DNA of 6,853 nt from Candidatus Harrisonbacteria bacterium (GCA_023244865.1 JAHFLM010000018.1:1-6853); one strand, 5' to 3'; positions 1 through 6,087 are shown, counted from the stretch's first letter. Translations and numbers: made by a program. Notes: generated by a model not told the origin, from the sequence alone.

Positions 1-803
1 AAATCGTCTTTCAACTTTCCATTACGCATTTTCCATAAAGCTACCTGGGATTCCGCCGAAATAATACGATCCACAATCTGATCCTTACTCATTTCCAGAG
101 AGAAAATTAGCACCGATCTTTTTTCTTCCACCGCTGCATAACGCGCCACATCCATCGCGAGCGTGGTTTTACCAACAGATGGTCTCGCGCCCAAAATCAC
201 TAAATCAGTGCGCTGTAATCCCGACAAAATATTATCTAGTCCTATAAAGCCGGTTCCCACACCACGCAACACTCCTTCCCGACTATTCAACAACTCGATT
301 CTTTTATATGCAGGAGCAAGCTCCTCTCTTAAGTCAGCGTATTTTAAGCTATTTGATCTCGCCGAAATACTAAAAATAGATTGCTCTACGCGATCCAAGA
401 TGTCTTCCACTTCGTCATCCTTTGGATTAAAAGCCTCTTCAGAAATTCTTCCTGAAGCCGTAATCAAATCTCGGAGCATCTTTTTTTTCTTAACAATATT
501 CGCGTATTCCTCCACATGAGATGCGGAAGGCACTGAACTAGTTAAGTCGACTAACCTCGTTGCCCCCCCAATCGCTTCCAGCTCATTGTTTAACTTTAAT
601 TCTTCGGTAAGAGTTACGATATCGATCGCGCTACTTTTTTCGTAGAGCTTTAAAATCGCCCGGTACAATTTGGCATTGTCCGGTCGGTAAAAATCATCCG
701 GTGACAGGATATCCGTCACGCGAAAAATCGCATCTCGATCAATCATCAAAGCGCCAAGTACCGATTCTTCTGCCTCGGCATTATGCGGTGGAATTTTATT
801 CAT
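1..803 (-). CDS. dnaB: Replicative DNA helicase DnaB, N-terminal part (runs off the left edge)
   Basis: DnaB is the hexameric ATP-driven helicase that unwinds DNA at the replication fork and recruits primase. My translation of the minus strand begins MNKIPPHNAEAEESVLGALM, matching the conserved opening of DnaB (K-[VI]-PPHN-x-EAE-x-SVLG). It continues through the helical N-terminal domain (about residues 5-100) and the linker (about 100-180) into the RecA-like ATPase domain. The Walker A motif GARPSVGKTT lies at about residues 205-214, with the catalytic Lys at 212 (codon 170-168), followed by the IFSLEMS segment. The usual motif is GARPSMGKT, so Met to Val is a mild change. Only 267 codons are visible; Walker B and the C-terminal half lie outside the window. 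The start is uncertain: an in-frame ATG at 827 would add MLNGPSNG, but those codons lie in an intergenic repeat, and an in-frame TAA lies just upstream of it. Neither start has a clear Shine-Dalgarno site. It follows cysS in the same direction with a 202-bp gap. Confidence 0.95.
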   Translation of the reverse strand, partial: MNKIPPHNAEAEESVLGALMIDRDAIFRVTDILSPDDFYRPDNAKLYRAILKLYEKSSAIDIVTLTEELKLNNELEAIGGATRLVDLTSSVPSASHVEEYANIVKKKKMLRDLITASGRISEEAFNPKDDEVEDILDRVEQSIFSISARSNSLKYADLREELAPAYKRIELLNSREGVLRGVGTGFIGLDNILSGLQRTDLVILGARPSVGKTTLAMDVARYAAVEEKRSVLIFSLEMSKDQIVDRIISAESQVALWKMRNGKLKDD

Positions 804-909
804 CCCGTTAGATGGTCCGTTAAGCATGGCATTATCTTAATATTCGCCCTGATAATATTCTTAGCAAAAAATCCGAACAAATATTATCTAACGGGATAAA
901 CTCCGTTAG
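802..909. repeat. TAACGG palindromic repeat cluster before dnaB
   Basis: Three nested inverted repeats can be read here. ATCCCGTTAGAT (802-813) is the exact reverse complement of 886-897 (12 bp). GATAATATT (851-859) pairs with 880-888 (9 bp, 20-base loop). CTAACGG (888-894) pairs with CCGTTAG (903-909) as a 7-bp stem with an 8-base loop. A further CCGTTA sits at 817-822. The arrangement resembles dispersed palindromic intergenic elements that I recall from Patescibacteria genomes; that link is from memory and not checked. The left arm overlaps the dnaB start codon at 803. No T-tract follows any stem, so it does not look like a simple intrinsic terminator. It could be a mobile palindromic element, an RNA-processing signal, or a regulatory structure. 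Confidence 0.65.
831..836 (-). promoter_or_regulatory. Possible -10 box (GATAAT) for dnaB
   Basis: Read on the minus strand this is GATAAT, five of six matches to TATAAT. A start site about 7 bases downstream would fall near 824. That is past the ATG at 827 and would favour the ATG at 803 with a leader of about 20 bases. I see no convincing -35 box at 16-18 bp, and the hexamer lies in an AT-rich repeat region, so this may be chance. Confidence 0.25.
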
Positions 910-928
910 GCGTCATACTAATTACCTT

Positions 929-949
929 TATTTTAACGAAGTTAAAGTA
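929..949. repeat. AT-rich stem-loop between cysS and dnaB
   Basis: TATTTTAAC (929-937) can pair with GTTAAAGTA (941-949) around a GAA triloop, giving nine base pairs including one G-T wobble. It lies 57 bp beyond the cysS stop. On the minus strand (the direction of cysS transcription) the stem is followed by taaagg rather than a T-run, so a role as an intrinsic terminator is weak. It is bracketed by a loose GTTAGG (905-910) / CCTAAC (950-955) inverted pair, which may make it part of the repeat cluster next door. I see no gene in 804-1005. Confidence 0.4.
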
Positions 950-1005
950 CCTAACAAGATTTACTTCCTTTCTATATCGTGCCCCTCTGTCCCGCCTCCT
1001 GGTTC

Positions 1006-2325
1006 TTAATCTTCTAAAGTAAAACCAGCTTTCTGAATTTCTACTCTAATTTTATCAGCTTCTTTGAATTTCTTTTCGAGTCGCAAATCCTCCCTTTTCT
1101 TTAAAAGTTTTTCTAAATTAGTGCCAAATTTTTTAGGTGAGTATTCAAAGCCTAAAAACTTTAAGTGTTCCAAGACCCATTCTCGGCACTCTTTCACTTT
1201 AGGCGCTTTAGCAATCACTTCATAAATCTTCGCAATCGCAATCGGCGTATTAAAATCTTTTTCCAAGGCCCTGTGGAAGCGGCGATTGGATTCGTATAAG
1301 AGCTGTGACAGTTTTTTTCTTTCCTTTTCATTCAAATCCTCGCTCATCTTAACCGTGTGTAAGTAAGCCTCTATTTTTTGCCATGCCGTATCATATTCAG
1401 TCGCCAACTTTTCGGTGTAATTTAACGGTGTCCGGTAGTGATGAGCTAGAACCATCAATCTCATAGCGTAAGTGGAGTGTTTTTTCAAAAAGTCAGCCAC
1501 CGTTACATAATTCTTTAAGCTTTTAGACATTTTGTCGCCGCTAGTCGTCAAAAACCCAGCGTGCATCCAAACTCGGCTCAAAGGCTGCTTTCCAGTTCCA
1601 CCCTCTTCTTGAGCAATCTCAGCCTCATGGTGAGGGAACTTTAAATCCATCCCTCCGCCGTGCAAGTCATATTGTTCTCCTAAATATTTTTCAGTAATCG
1701 CCGTGTCTTCAATGTGCCAACCTGGCCTTCCCTTACCCCACGGACTAGGAAAGTTAGGCTTCTCATCACTTTTTTTCCATAAGGCAAAATCCAAGACATC
1801 TTTCTTTTCTGGATCAAGGTCGATTCTATAGCCAGCCTTCAGCGAATCTAATTTTTGCTTGCTTAATCTGCCGTAACGCTTAAATTTCTTTACTTCAAAA
1901 TAAACTCCGTTCTTAGTTTCGTAAGCTAGGCCTTTAGCGATTAATCTTTTTACCTGAGCTCTAATTTCATCTAAATGATCGGTTGCTCGAGCATATTTAT
2001 CCACCGAGGTAATCTGTAAAATTTTGCAGATATCTAAATACTCCTTCTCATATTTTTTAGCCACCTTCTTCCAGTCGATTTTTTGTTCCGCGGCTCGGTT
2101 AATAATCTTGTCGTCGAAGTCGGTGATATTTTGCAAGTAAAAAACTTTTTCACCACAAGCTCGCAAATACTTAACCAAAGCATCCATTACTAAGTAAGTG
2201 CGGGCGTGCCCCAAATGAGGGGAGTCGTAAACGGTTGGTCCACAGACAAAAACATTAATCGCCTTTTTAGCCGATAGCGGCTTAACCTTTTTTTGGTGAT
2301 TGTTGTAGCTGTCGTGAATAAACAT
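1006..2325 (-). CDS. cysS: Cysteinyl-tRNA synthetase
   Basis: This cytoplasmic class I aminoacyl-tRNA synthetase charges tRNA-Cys with cysteine using ATP. It is 439 residues long, close to the 461 of E. coli CysRS. The Rossmann catalytic domain opens with VFVCGPTVYDSPHLGHART: Cys28 is a zinc ligand and HLGH (37-40) is the HIGH signature. GRPGWHIE (199-206) and HGGGMDLKFPHHEAEIAQ (222-239) give ligands His232 and Glu236. KMSKS is at 265-269. The helical C-terminal part binds tRNA. The position equal to the second zinc Cys (Cys209 in E. coli) is Asp207 here, which is unusual against the bacterial pattern. No Shine-Dalgarno site precedes the ATG. A TTGAAA-N17-TAGAAT promoter ends six bases before it, which supports this start and predicts a leaderless mRNA. 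The gene is divergent from the exported-protein genes and upstream of dnaB. Confidence 0.97.
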   Translation of the reverse strand: MFIHDSYNNHQKKVKPLSAKKAINVFVCGPTVYDSPHLGHARTYLVMDALVKYLRACGEKVFYLQNITDFDDKIINRAAEQKIDWKKVAKKYEKEYLDICKILQITSVDKYARATDHLDEIRAQVKRLIAKGLAYETKNGVYFEVKKFKRYGRLSKQKLDSLKAGYRIDLDPEKKDVLDFALWKKSDEKPNFPSPWGKGRPGWHIEDTAITEKYLGEQYDLHGGGMDLKFPHHEAEIAQEEGGTGKQPLSRVWMHAGFLTTSGDKMSKSLKNYVTVADFLKKHSTYAMRLMVLAHHYRTPLNYTEKLATEYDTAWQKIEAYLHTVKMSEDLNEKERKKLSQLLYESNRRFHRALEKDFNTPIAIAKIYEVIAKAPKVKECREWVLEHLKFLGFEYSPKKFGTNLEKLLKKREDLRLEKKFKEADKIRVEIQKAGFTLED

Positions 2326-2331
2326 GTTGCT

Positions 2332-2360
2332 ATTCTATTTACTCGGAGCCGATTTTTCAA
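2332..2360 (-). promoter_or_regulatory. cysS promoter (TTGAAA-N17-TAGAAT)
   Basis: On the minus strand TTGAAA (2360-2355) and TAGAAT (2337-2332) are separated by exactly 17 bp. Each matches the sigma70-type consensus at five of six positions. Only six bases separate the -10 box from the cysS ATG at 2325, so transcription should begin at or next to the start codon. This is the best-formed promoter in the window. Confidence 0.75.
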
Positions 2361-2372
2361 GTTGACAAGCCG

Positions 2373-2397
2373 CTGTCATTCCTGCATAAGCAAGAAT
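2373..2397. repeat. Short TGTCATTCC-type imperfect palindrome
   Basis: ATTCCTGC (2378-2385) faces GCAAGAAT (2390-2397) across an ATAA loop, giving eight pairs with one mismatch. It is preceded by CTGTC. The opening CTGTCATTCC nearly equals the CTGTCATCCC that opens the palindrome inside the third exported-protein gene (from 4966). This suggests two members of one repeat family, one extragenic and one intragenic. I recall similar TGTCATYCC palindromes as common dispersed repeats in several bacterial groups, unchecked here. Confidence 0.5.
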
Positions 2398-2491
2398 ATT
2401 TTCTTAGTCTTCTTATCTATAATAAATTCAATCATCTTTAAATTTTTAAATATTTAAATCTATCCCTCTGCCCCCCGTTTTATCTTTGAGT

Positions 2492-2497
2492 TATAAT
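2492..2497 (+). promoter_or_regulatory. -10 box (TATAAT) for the exported-protein operon
   Basis: This is a perfect TATAAT ending six bases before the ATG at 2504. No -35 box is recognisable at 16-18 bp. A TTGACA exists far upstream at 2362-2367, with only a 4/6 CATAAG 17 bp after it. An AT-rich tract at 2418-2459, including another TATAAT at 2418-2423 and a 14-bp palindrome TTTAAATATTTAAA at 2445-2458, could act as an upstream activating element. The likely start of transcription coincides with the ATG. Confidence 0.55.
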
Positions 2498-2503
2498 AAA
2501 AAG

Positions 2504-3736
2504 ATGCGGAGAGAGATCCTTCTCACAAGCGCTTACTTTTTCTTAATCTGCTTCATGGTTGTTTTTGGCCGCCAAGCTCCTAATGGCAATAATCCAGTCC
2601 CGAGTGGCTCGGGTATTTTTGGTACTGGTCTAAAATTTTCTGATACCGCGAGCGAAAAGCAGCTCACTTTTGAAGCGGCCAATGATCAAAATTCTTTGAT
2701 TAATTTTTCCAGAGTTTCTGGCGCCACTGTGAAGCTCGAAGCTGGTAGTGATTTTTCTAATCTTGGCACGGTAGGCGACAATCATAAGTTCACTCTTCAG
2801 TCAGGTGCAACCGATGTTTTAACTATTTTAAAAAATGGTTCCACTCAGTCTGTAACCGCTGAAAAAGATCTGTGCTTCGGTAGTCTTTATCAAGATGCCA
2901 CTGAATTAAAATTTCCTTGGACAGAGGATGTGAGTTCTCCAACTAACGTAGTTCAATATCGTACTGGAGACTCTGTTAGTATTGGTAAGAGTTCGGCAGA
3001 TACTGGGATAACTCTCGACATTAGCGGTAAGGTTTTAATTCAGGGTAACGCCCATATCACAAACACGCACACCGAAGGTTCTCCCGCCACCACCTTTCAA
3101 AATTATTTAAATTGTCCCGACCCTAAAAAAGATTGTAAATTTCGTTTAATGGGTCAGGGTAGGGCGACTGAAACCCAATTGGTCAATTCTGCTGGCGAAT
3201 GTACCGGCACCACCACTTTTAAAAATTACGACGGCACTAACTTTGGATCAACTAATACGATCAAGATCAGTCGTTCCAAGGTCGCCGCTCGTTGGGAGGC
3301 TTCTCAAGTCGCCTGTCCTGCTGGTTGGTGGGTTTGTAGTGCTGCTGAGCGCTTAAGTGGTCCCGCTAGCTGTGGTACTGCTAATATTCAAGATACTTTT
3401 TACTTAACCTCTACTAGCTATACCGATCCTAGTTTTGCCACTACGCAACGGCGCGGTAAAATTTGGGAGGATGCCACCGCTGTTGATGGTTCTGGTTTCC
3501 CAACTTTGGTTTACACCAAAGCCAACAATAGCTCATATAGTTGGGTGGCTGATGGTGGTGCTCTGAAAACTAACGCCGATATGTCCGCTAATGGAGATAT
3601 TTTAACTGCCACCGTTACTGGTACAGCTACAGCTCAAGCTTTTATGGGTAAGGTAATTAATAATGCCGGGACCACTAAATTTACTTCTGTCTCTAGTCAG
3701 AGGTCGGTTTGGTGCTGTGCTTTATCTACTAATTAA
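2504..3736 (+). CDS. Exported Cys-Cys C-terminal protein, paralog 1 of 3 (unknown function)
   Basis: I do not recognise a named family. From the ATG at 2504 the protein has 410 residues. A Sec-type signal peptide spans about residues 1-22 (RRE followed by a hydrophobic stretch to MVVFG), with no lipobox. Residues 23-130 are rich in Thr, Ser, Gly and Asn with short hydrophobic alternations, as in beta-structured fibre or stalk regions. FPW is at 137-139. A 62-residue core (about 217-278) runs from GQGRAT through IKISRSKV to CPAGWWVC, and the tail includes SYSWVADGG and ends RSVWCCALSTN. The many paired Cys suggest disulfides outside the cytoplasm. There is no C-terminal membrane segment or sorting motif. 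A TTG at 2486 would add six residues, but the TATAAT box lies inside them, so I prefer the ATG. It heads a tandem set: paralog 2 begins two bases after its stop. A lectin-like role is conceivable (CPxGW and a terminal Cys) but unproven. Confidence 0.8.
   Translation: MRREILLTSAYFFLICFMVVFGRQAPNGNNPVPSGSGIFGTGLKFSDTASEKQLTFEAANDQNSLINFSRVSGATVKLEAGSDFSNLGTVGDNHKFTLQSGATDVLTILKNGSTQSVTAEKDLCFGSLYQDATELKFPWTEDVSSPTNVVQYRTGDSVSIGKSSADTGITLDISGKVLIQGNAHITNTHTEGSPATTFQNYLNCPDPKKDCKFRLMGQGRATETQLVNSAGECTGTTTFKNYDGTNFGSTNTIKISRSKVAARWEASQVACPAGWWVCSAAERLSGPASCGTANIQDTFYLTSTSYTDPSFATTQRRGKIWEDATAVDGSGFPTLVYTKANNSSYSWVADGGALKTNADMSANGDILTATVTGTATAQAFMGKVINNAGTTKFTSVSSQRSVWCCALSTN
3152..3337 (+). repeat. 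Duplicated core module, copy 1 (in paralog 1)
   Basis: This is a 62-codon segment from GQGRAT to WWVC. It aligns without gaps to 4369-4554 in paralog 2 at both protein and DNA level; the stretch around ACTAATACGAT and ATCAGTCG is almost identical. A third, more diverged module of the same length lies in paralog 3 at 5608-5793. It marks the most conserved part of the three proteins and hence the likely structural core. Confidence 0.8.
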
Positions 3737-3738
3737 AT

Positions 3739-4929
3739 ATGAAAAACAAATCGATCATACTCTCAATAATCCTTTTGTCTTTCGTGATAGTTAGATTTAT
3801 TTTTGCCTTACCAGCAACCACCCCTACAAGTGGCACAAGTACTTTTTTTTCTAATGGCACCTCTCCCGCAACTACTACTAGTCTTACTTTAAATTACGCC
3901 AATTCCACTGCGGGTACCCTAGCTCTCGAGCAGACCGGTGGCTCCTCTTTAGAAATTTCTGCGAATGCCACGACAGGCAGTATTATTACCCCTTCTTCAT
4001 CCACTCTTAATTTAGAATCAGGCGACACTCCATTGTTAACTATCGACGGCGGAACTGGAGCAACCTCTACTGTCGGTGCCACCAATTTAATTTTTAAAGG
4101 CATTCTCGAGAGAGGTTCCTCCTGTGAGAAGGTTGCTTTTCCTTGGAAGTATTCGAGTGGAATAATTACTCTCCAAGATATCACTAAAAAAGTTTTCTTT
4201 GGCCCGACTTTTGTTTCCTCTTTTACTCCCACTGTTCAAGTTAATAGCACCACCCAACTTAACGACGACATTTTCATTACTAAGGGTTCATTCGATGGTC
4301 TTTTTAGTGATAAGGCTTATGAGACTTCTAATTTAAATGATCTTACCGCTCGCCGTGGCCGAGTTTGGGGTCAGGGTCGTGCGACTACCACCGACTTAGT
4401 CAATGGTGCTGGAGAATGTACTAAAACCCTTACGCTTTTAAATGCTGACGGTACTAATTCCGCCACCACTAATACGATTAAAATCAGTCGCTCTAAAGTC
4501 TTAGTCAGCTGGGATGGCGCCGGCGCCGGCTGTCCGAAGAACTGGTGGGTTTGCACTAGGGGAGAAAGGCGCACTAATGTCACAGCAATTACCCCAAGCT
4601 CTAATTTAGGTGCTTGCGGTACTGGCCTCGCCACCATTCCTAATTTTTACTACTTGAAATGTAACTCCGGCATTAAAACCCCACCTCTCGCTGCCACCGA
4701 AGGTCTACTTGTCGCGACAGTTGATGATGGGTTTGCTTGGTTGGCTGATCCTTACAATGGCTCCACTGCTTTAGACGCCAACGGCTTTAACGAAGGGGCT
4801 ATTACCAAGCAGGATGGCACCCAATATGCAGTTGGCGCCAATGGCGCCGCAAACGGCACGGCCTCCACTATCACAACCGACCCAGGTGACCTTTGTAACT
4901 ACCGCCCCGTCTGGTGTTGTTCCTACTAA
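3739..4929 (+). CDS. Exported Cys-Cys C-terminal protein, paralog 2 of 3 (unknown function)
   Basis: This 396-residue protein has a clear signal peptide: MKNKS, then a hydrophobic core to about residue 24 (FIFA), followed by a Pro/Thr-rich mature start. The N-terminal half is Thr/Ser/Gly-rich, including SGDTPLLTIDGGTGATS, a pattern like tail-fibre or adhesin stalk repeats. FPW is at 134-136. The core at 211-272 runs from GQGRATT through NTIKISRSKV to CPKNWWVC and aligns without gaps to paralog 1, with about 40 of 62 residues identical by my hand count. The tail shares ACGT, FAWLAD and a final RPVWCCSY with paralog 1 but otherwise differs. Nucleotide similarity in the core is also high, so the duplication may be fairly recent or the region may undergo gene conversion. 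The start is two bases after the previous stop, with no Shine-Dalgarno site; translation is probably coupled. Function and location (secreted or surface) are inferred only from the signal peptide and Cys content. Confidence 0.85.
   Translation: MKNKSIILSIILLSFVIVRFIFALPATTPTSGTSTFFSNGTSPATTTSLTLNYANSTAGTLALEQTGGSSLEISANATTGSIITPSSSTLNLESGDTPLLTIDGGTGATSTVGATNLIFKGILERGSSCEKVAFPWKYSSGIITLQDITKKVFFGPTFVSSFTPTVQVNSTTQLNDDIFITKGSFDGLFSDKAYETSNLNDLTARRGRVWGQGRATTTDLVNGAGECTKTLTLLNADGTNSATTNTIKISRSKVLVSWDGAGAGCPKNWWVCTRGERRTNVTAITPSSNLGACGTGLATIPNFYYLKCNSGIKTPPLAATEGLLVATVDDGFAWLADPYNGSTALDANGFNEGAITKQDGTQYAVGANGAANGTASTITTDPGDLCNYRPVWCCSY
4369..4554 (+). repeat. Duplicated core module, copy 2 (in paralog 2)
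   Basis: This is the partner of 3152-3337, with the same 62-codon length and no gap in the alignment. Differences are mostly at third codon positions and in surface-like residues around SRSKV and before CPxxWW. The flanking sequences on both sides align much less well than the module. Confidence 0.8.
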
Positions 4930-4935
4930 TAAAAT

Positions 4936-6081
4936 ATGAAAAACATTATTAATAAAATCTCTCATCTGTCATCCCGCACCCGCCAGTACTCTGGTGGAAT
5001 TGATGCGGGATCCAGTTCATTATTTCTTTTATTATTATTTATTTTTTCCTCATCATTTACCCTCGCCTTTTACGCCCCCACCTCCGGTCCCACAAGTCTA
5101 AATGGCGCTTTCACATTAGATTCAACTCTAAGTAGTCTAAATTTTTCTTCCGGATCTAGTAATGGCTCACTTTCTATTCAAAAAACCGGCAGTGTCACTA
5201 ATAGACTTTCTTACACCTCTAATTCTGGCTCACTTGGCACCCAAACAGACAATCAAGCTCTAAATATTAAAAATAGCTCAGGCACTAGCCTTACTACCGC
5301 GCTAAAAAATGGCGCCACCACTAATCTATTTACAGTAATCGGCGATCTAATATTCACGCAGGACATTTACCAAAACGCAACTAAATTAGAATTTCCTTGG
5401 GATCGGGACACTTCCGATTACACCACCGCTAGCAATATCACTTCTCTTAATGGAGTTACAGATAAAGTTAGTATTGCCGGTACTAATCCTGCTAATAATT
5501 TTATTTTCGAAATTAAAAATCCTTTAGCTCAAGCCCTTGATACTAAGGCCCTCAGTTTCAAATCTACTAGTAATCCATTAATTCATGCTACCCCTAGCAG
5601 AATTTGGGGCGAGGGAAGAGATTCGCCGGCCAACATGTTAGTTAATCAGTATGGAGAAAGGGCTGGCTCTTGTGGTGCGGCTGGCACTTCCGGCACACCT
5701 TGTGTTAATAGCGGTTTAAAAATTTCTAAAAGTAAGCGCCTCACCCATTGTGATAATATGGCCGCCGCTTGCCCAATTGGTTGGTGGGCCTGCCGCATGA
5801 CTAATGAAAAAGCTGCCAACGAAATTCAAAGCTCCACTTTAACCAGTGCCTCTATGACTAATAAATATGGTATTTATTATGGTACTCCAGCCGCAGCCTC
5901 CGATTATTACAAAAACTTTATTGGTGGCGCGGCTACCACGAGCTCTATTTATAATAGTTATTCGAATGCCGATGATTATATTTGCAATAAAATGACAGGG
6001 GATACTCTAAGTACCCTCTCGGCTCTTGCCTACGGAGCAATTCCAACAGTTTATTGCTGTGCTAGAACTAGTAATTTTTAG
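4936..6081 (+). CDS. Exported Cys-Cys C-terminal protein, paralog 3 of 3, with repeat in its signal peptide
   Basis: This 381-residue protein is the most diverged paralog. It opens MKNIINKI, then about 17 residues (11-27) encoded by a palindromic repeat, then the hydrophobic signal core (29-45, LFLLLLFIF through TLAF). FPW is at 153-155, about 16-19 residues later than in its sisters, which matches the inserted length. The preceding context IYQNATKLEFPW closely parallels LYQDATELKFPW of paralog 1. The core (about 225-286) ends CPIGWWAC, but the GEC Cys of the sisters is replaced (GER), with new Cys nearby (SCGAAGTSGTPC). The tail lacks the W-[VL]-AD motif and ends VYCCARTSNF. The start follows the paralog 2 stop by six bases and shares the AATATGAAAAAC context with the paralog 2 start. 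No in-frame ATG follows the repeat before the signal core, so the repeat must be translated if the protein is exported. The role is unknown; it is probably secreted or on the surface. Confidence 0.83.
   Translation: MKNIINKISHLSSRTRQYSGGIDAGSSSLFLLLLFIFSSSFTLAFYAPTSGPTSLNGAFTLDSTLSSLNFSSGSSNGSLSIQKTGSVTNRLSYTSNSGSLGTQTDNQALNIKNSSGTSLTTALKNGATTNLFTVIGDLIFTQDIYQNATKLEFPWDRDTSDYTTASNITSLNGVTDKVSIAGTNPANNFIFEIKNPLAQALDTKALSFKSTSNPLIHATPSRIWGEGRDSPANMLVNQYGERAGSCGAAGTSGTPCVNSGLKISKSKRLTHCDNMAAACPIGWWACRMTNEKAANEIQSSTLTSASMTNKYGIYYGTPAAASDYYKNFIGGAATTSSIYNSYSNADDYICNKMTGDTLSTLSALAYGAIPTVYCCARTSNF
4966..5015. repeat. Palindromic element inside the coding sequence of paralog 3
   Basis: An outer stem pairs ATCCCGCA (4971-4978) with TGCGGGAT (5004-5011), extended by CTG (4966-4968) with CAG (5013-5015). 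An inner stem pairs CCGCCAG (4980-4986) with CTGGTGG (4991-4997) around a TACT loop, seven pairs including one G-T. The element reads through in frame as LSSRTRQYSGGIDAGSS. GTCATCCCGCA...TGCGGGATCC is a style of dispersed palindrome known from several bacteria; translated intragenic palindromes are documented in Rickettsia (RPE). Membership in a family here is inference. Confidence 0.75.
5608..5793 (+). repeat. Duplicated core module, copy 3 (in paralog 3, diverged)
   Basis: This segment runs from GEGRDS through LKISKSK to CPIGWWAC, again 62 codons. It needs a one-residue insertion near the start and a compensating deletion to align LVN..GE and KIS.SK with copies 1 and 2. DNA similarity is low compared with that between copies 1 and 2, so this is the older duplicate. 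Confidence 0.65.
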
Positions 6082-6087
6082 ACAATG

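Noticed and set aside
163..519. 118-codon plus-strand ORF
   Set aside because: It lies antisense within dnaB, whose protein matches a known family across the whole stretch.
884..916. Ten-codon minus-strand ORF reading MTPNGVYPVR upstream of dnaB, with AAGG about eight bases before its ATG
   Set aside because: Its codons are mostly the TAACGG hairpin itself, so the reading frame is explained by the repeat. There is no independent sign of a leader peptide.
929..949. Intrinsic terminator of cysS
   Set aside because: The stem is AT-rich and is not followed by a T-run on the minus strand.
2362..2390. TTGACA (2362-2367) with CATAAG 17 bp downstream as a main promoter for the plus-strand operon
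   Set aside because: The -10 candidate matches only four of six bases and lies in the palindromic repeat. The perfect TATAAT at 2492 next to the ATG is a better explanation. A secondary promoter cannot be excluded.
3894..4232. Minus-strand ORFs at 3894-4232, 4371-4637 and 4771-4965
   Set aside because: They are antisense to paralog 2 (the last just reaching the start of paralog 3). They have no recognisable motifs, and the sense frame is supported by paralogy and the signal peptide.
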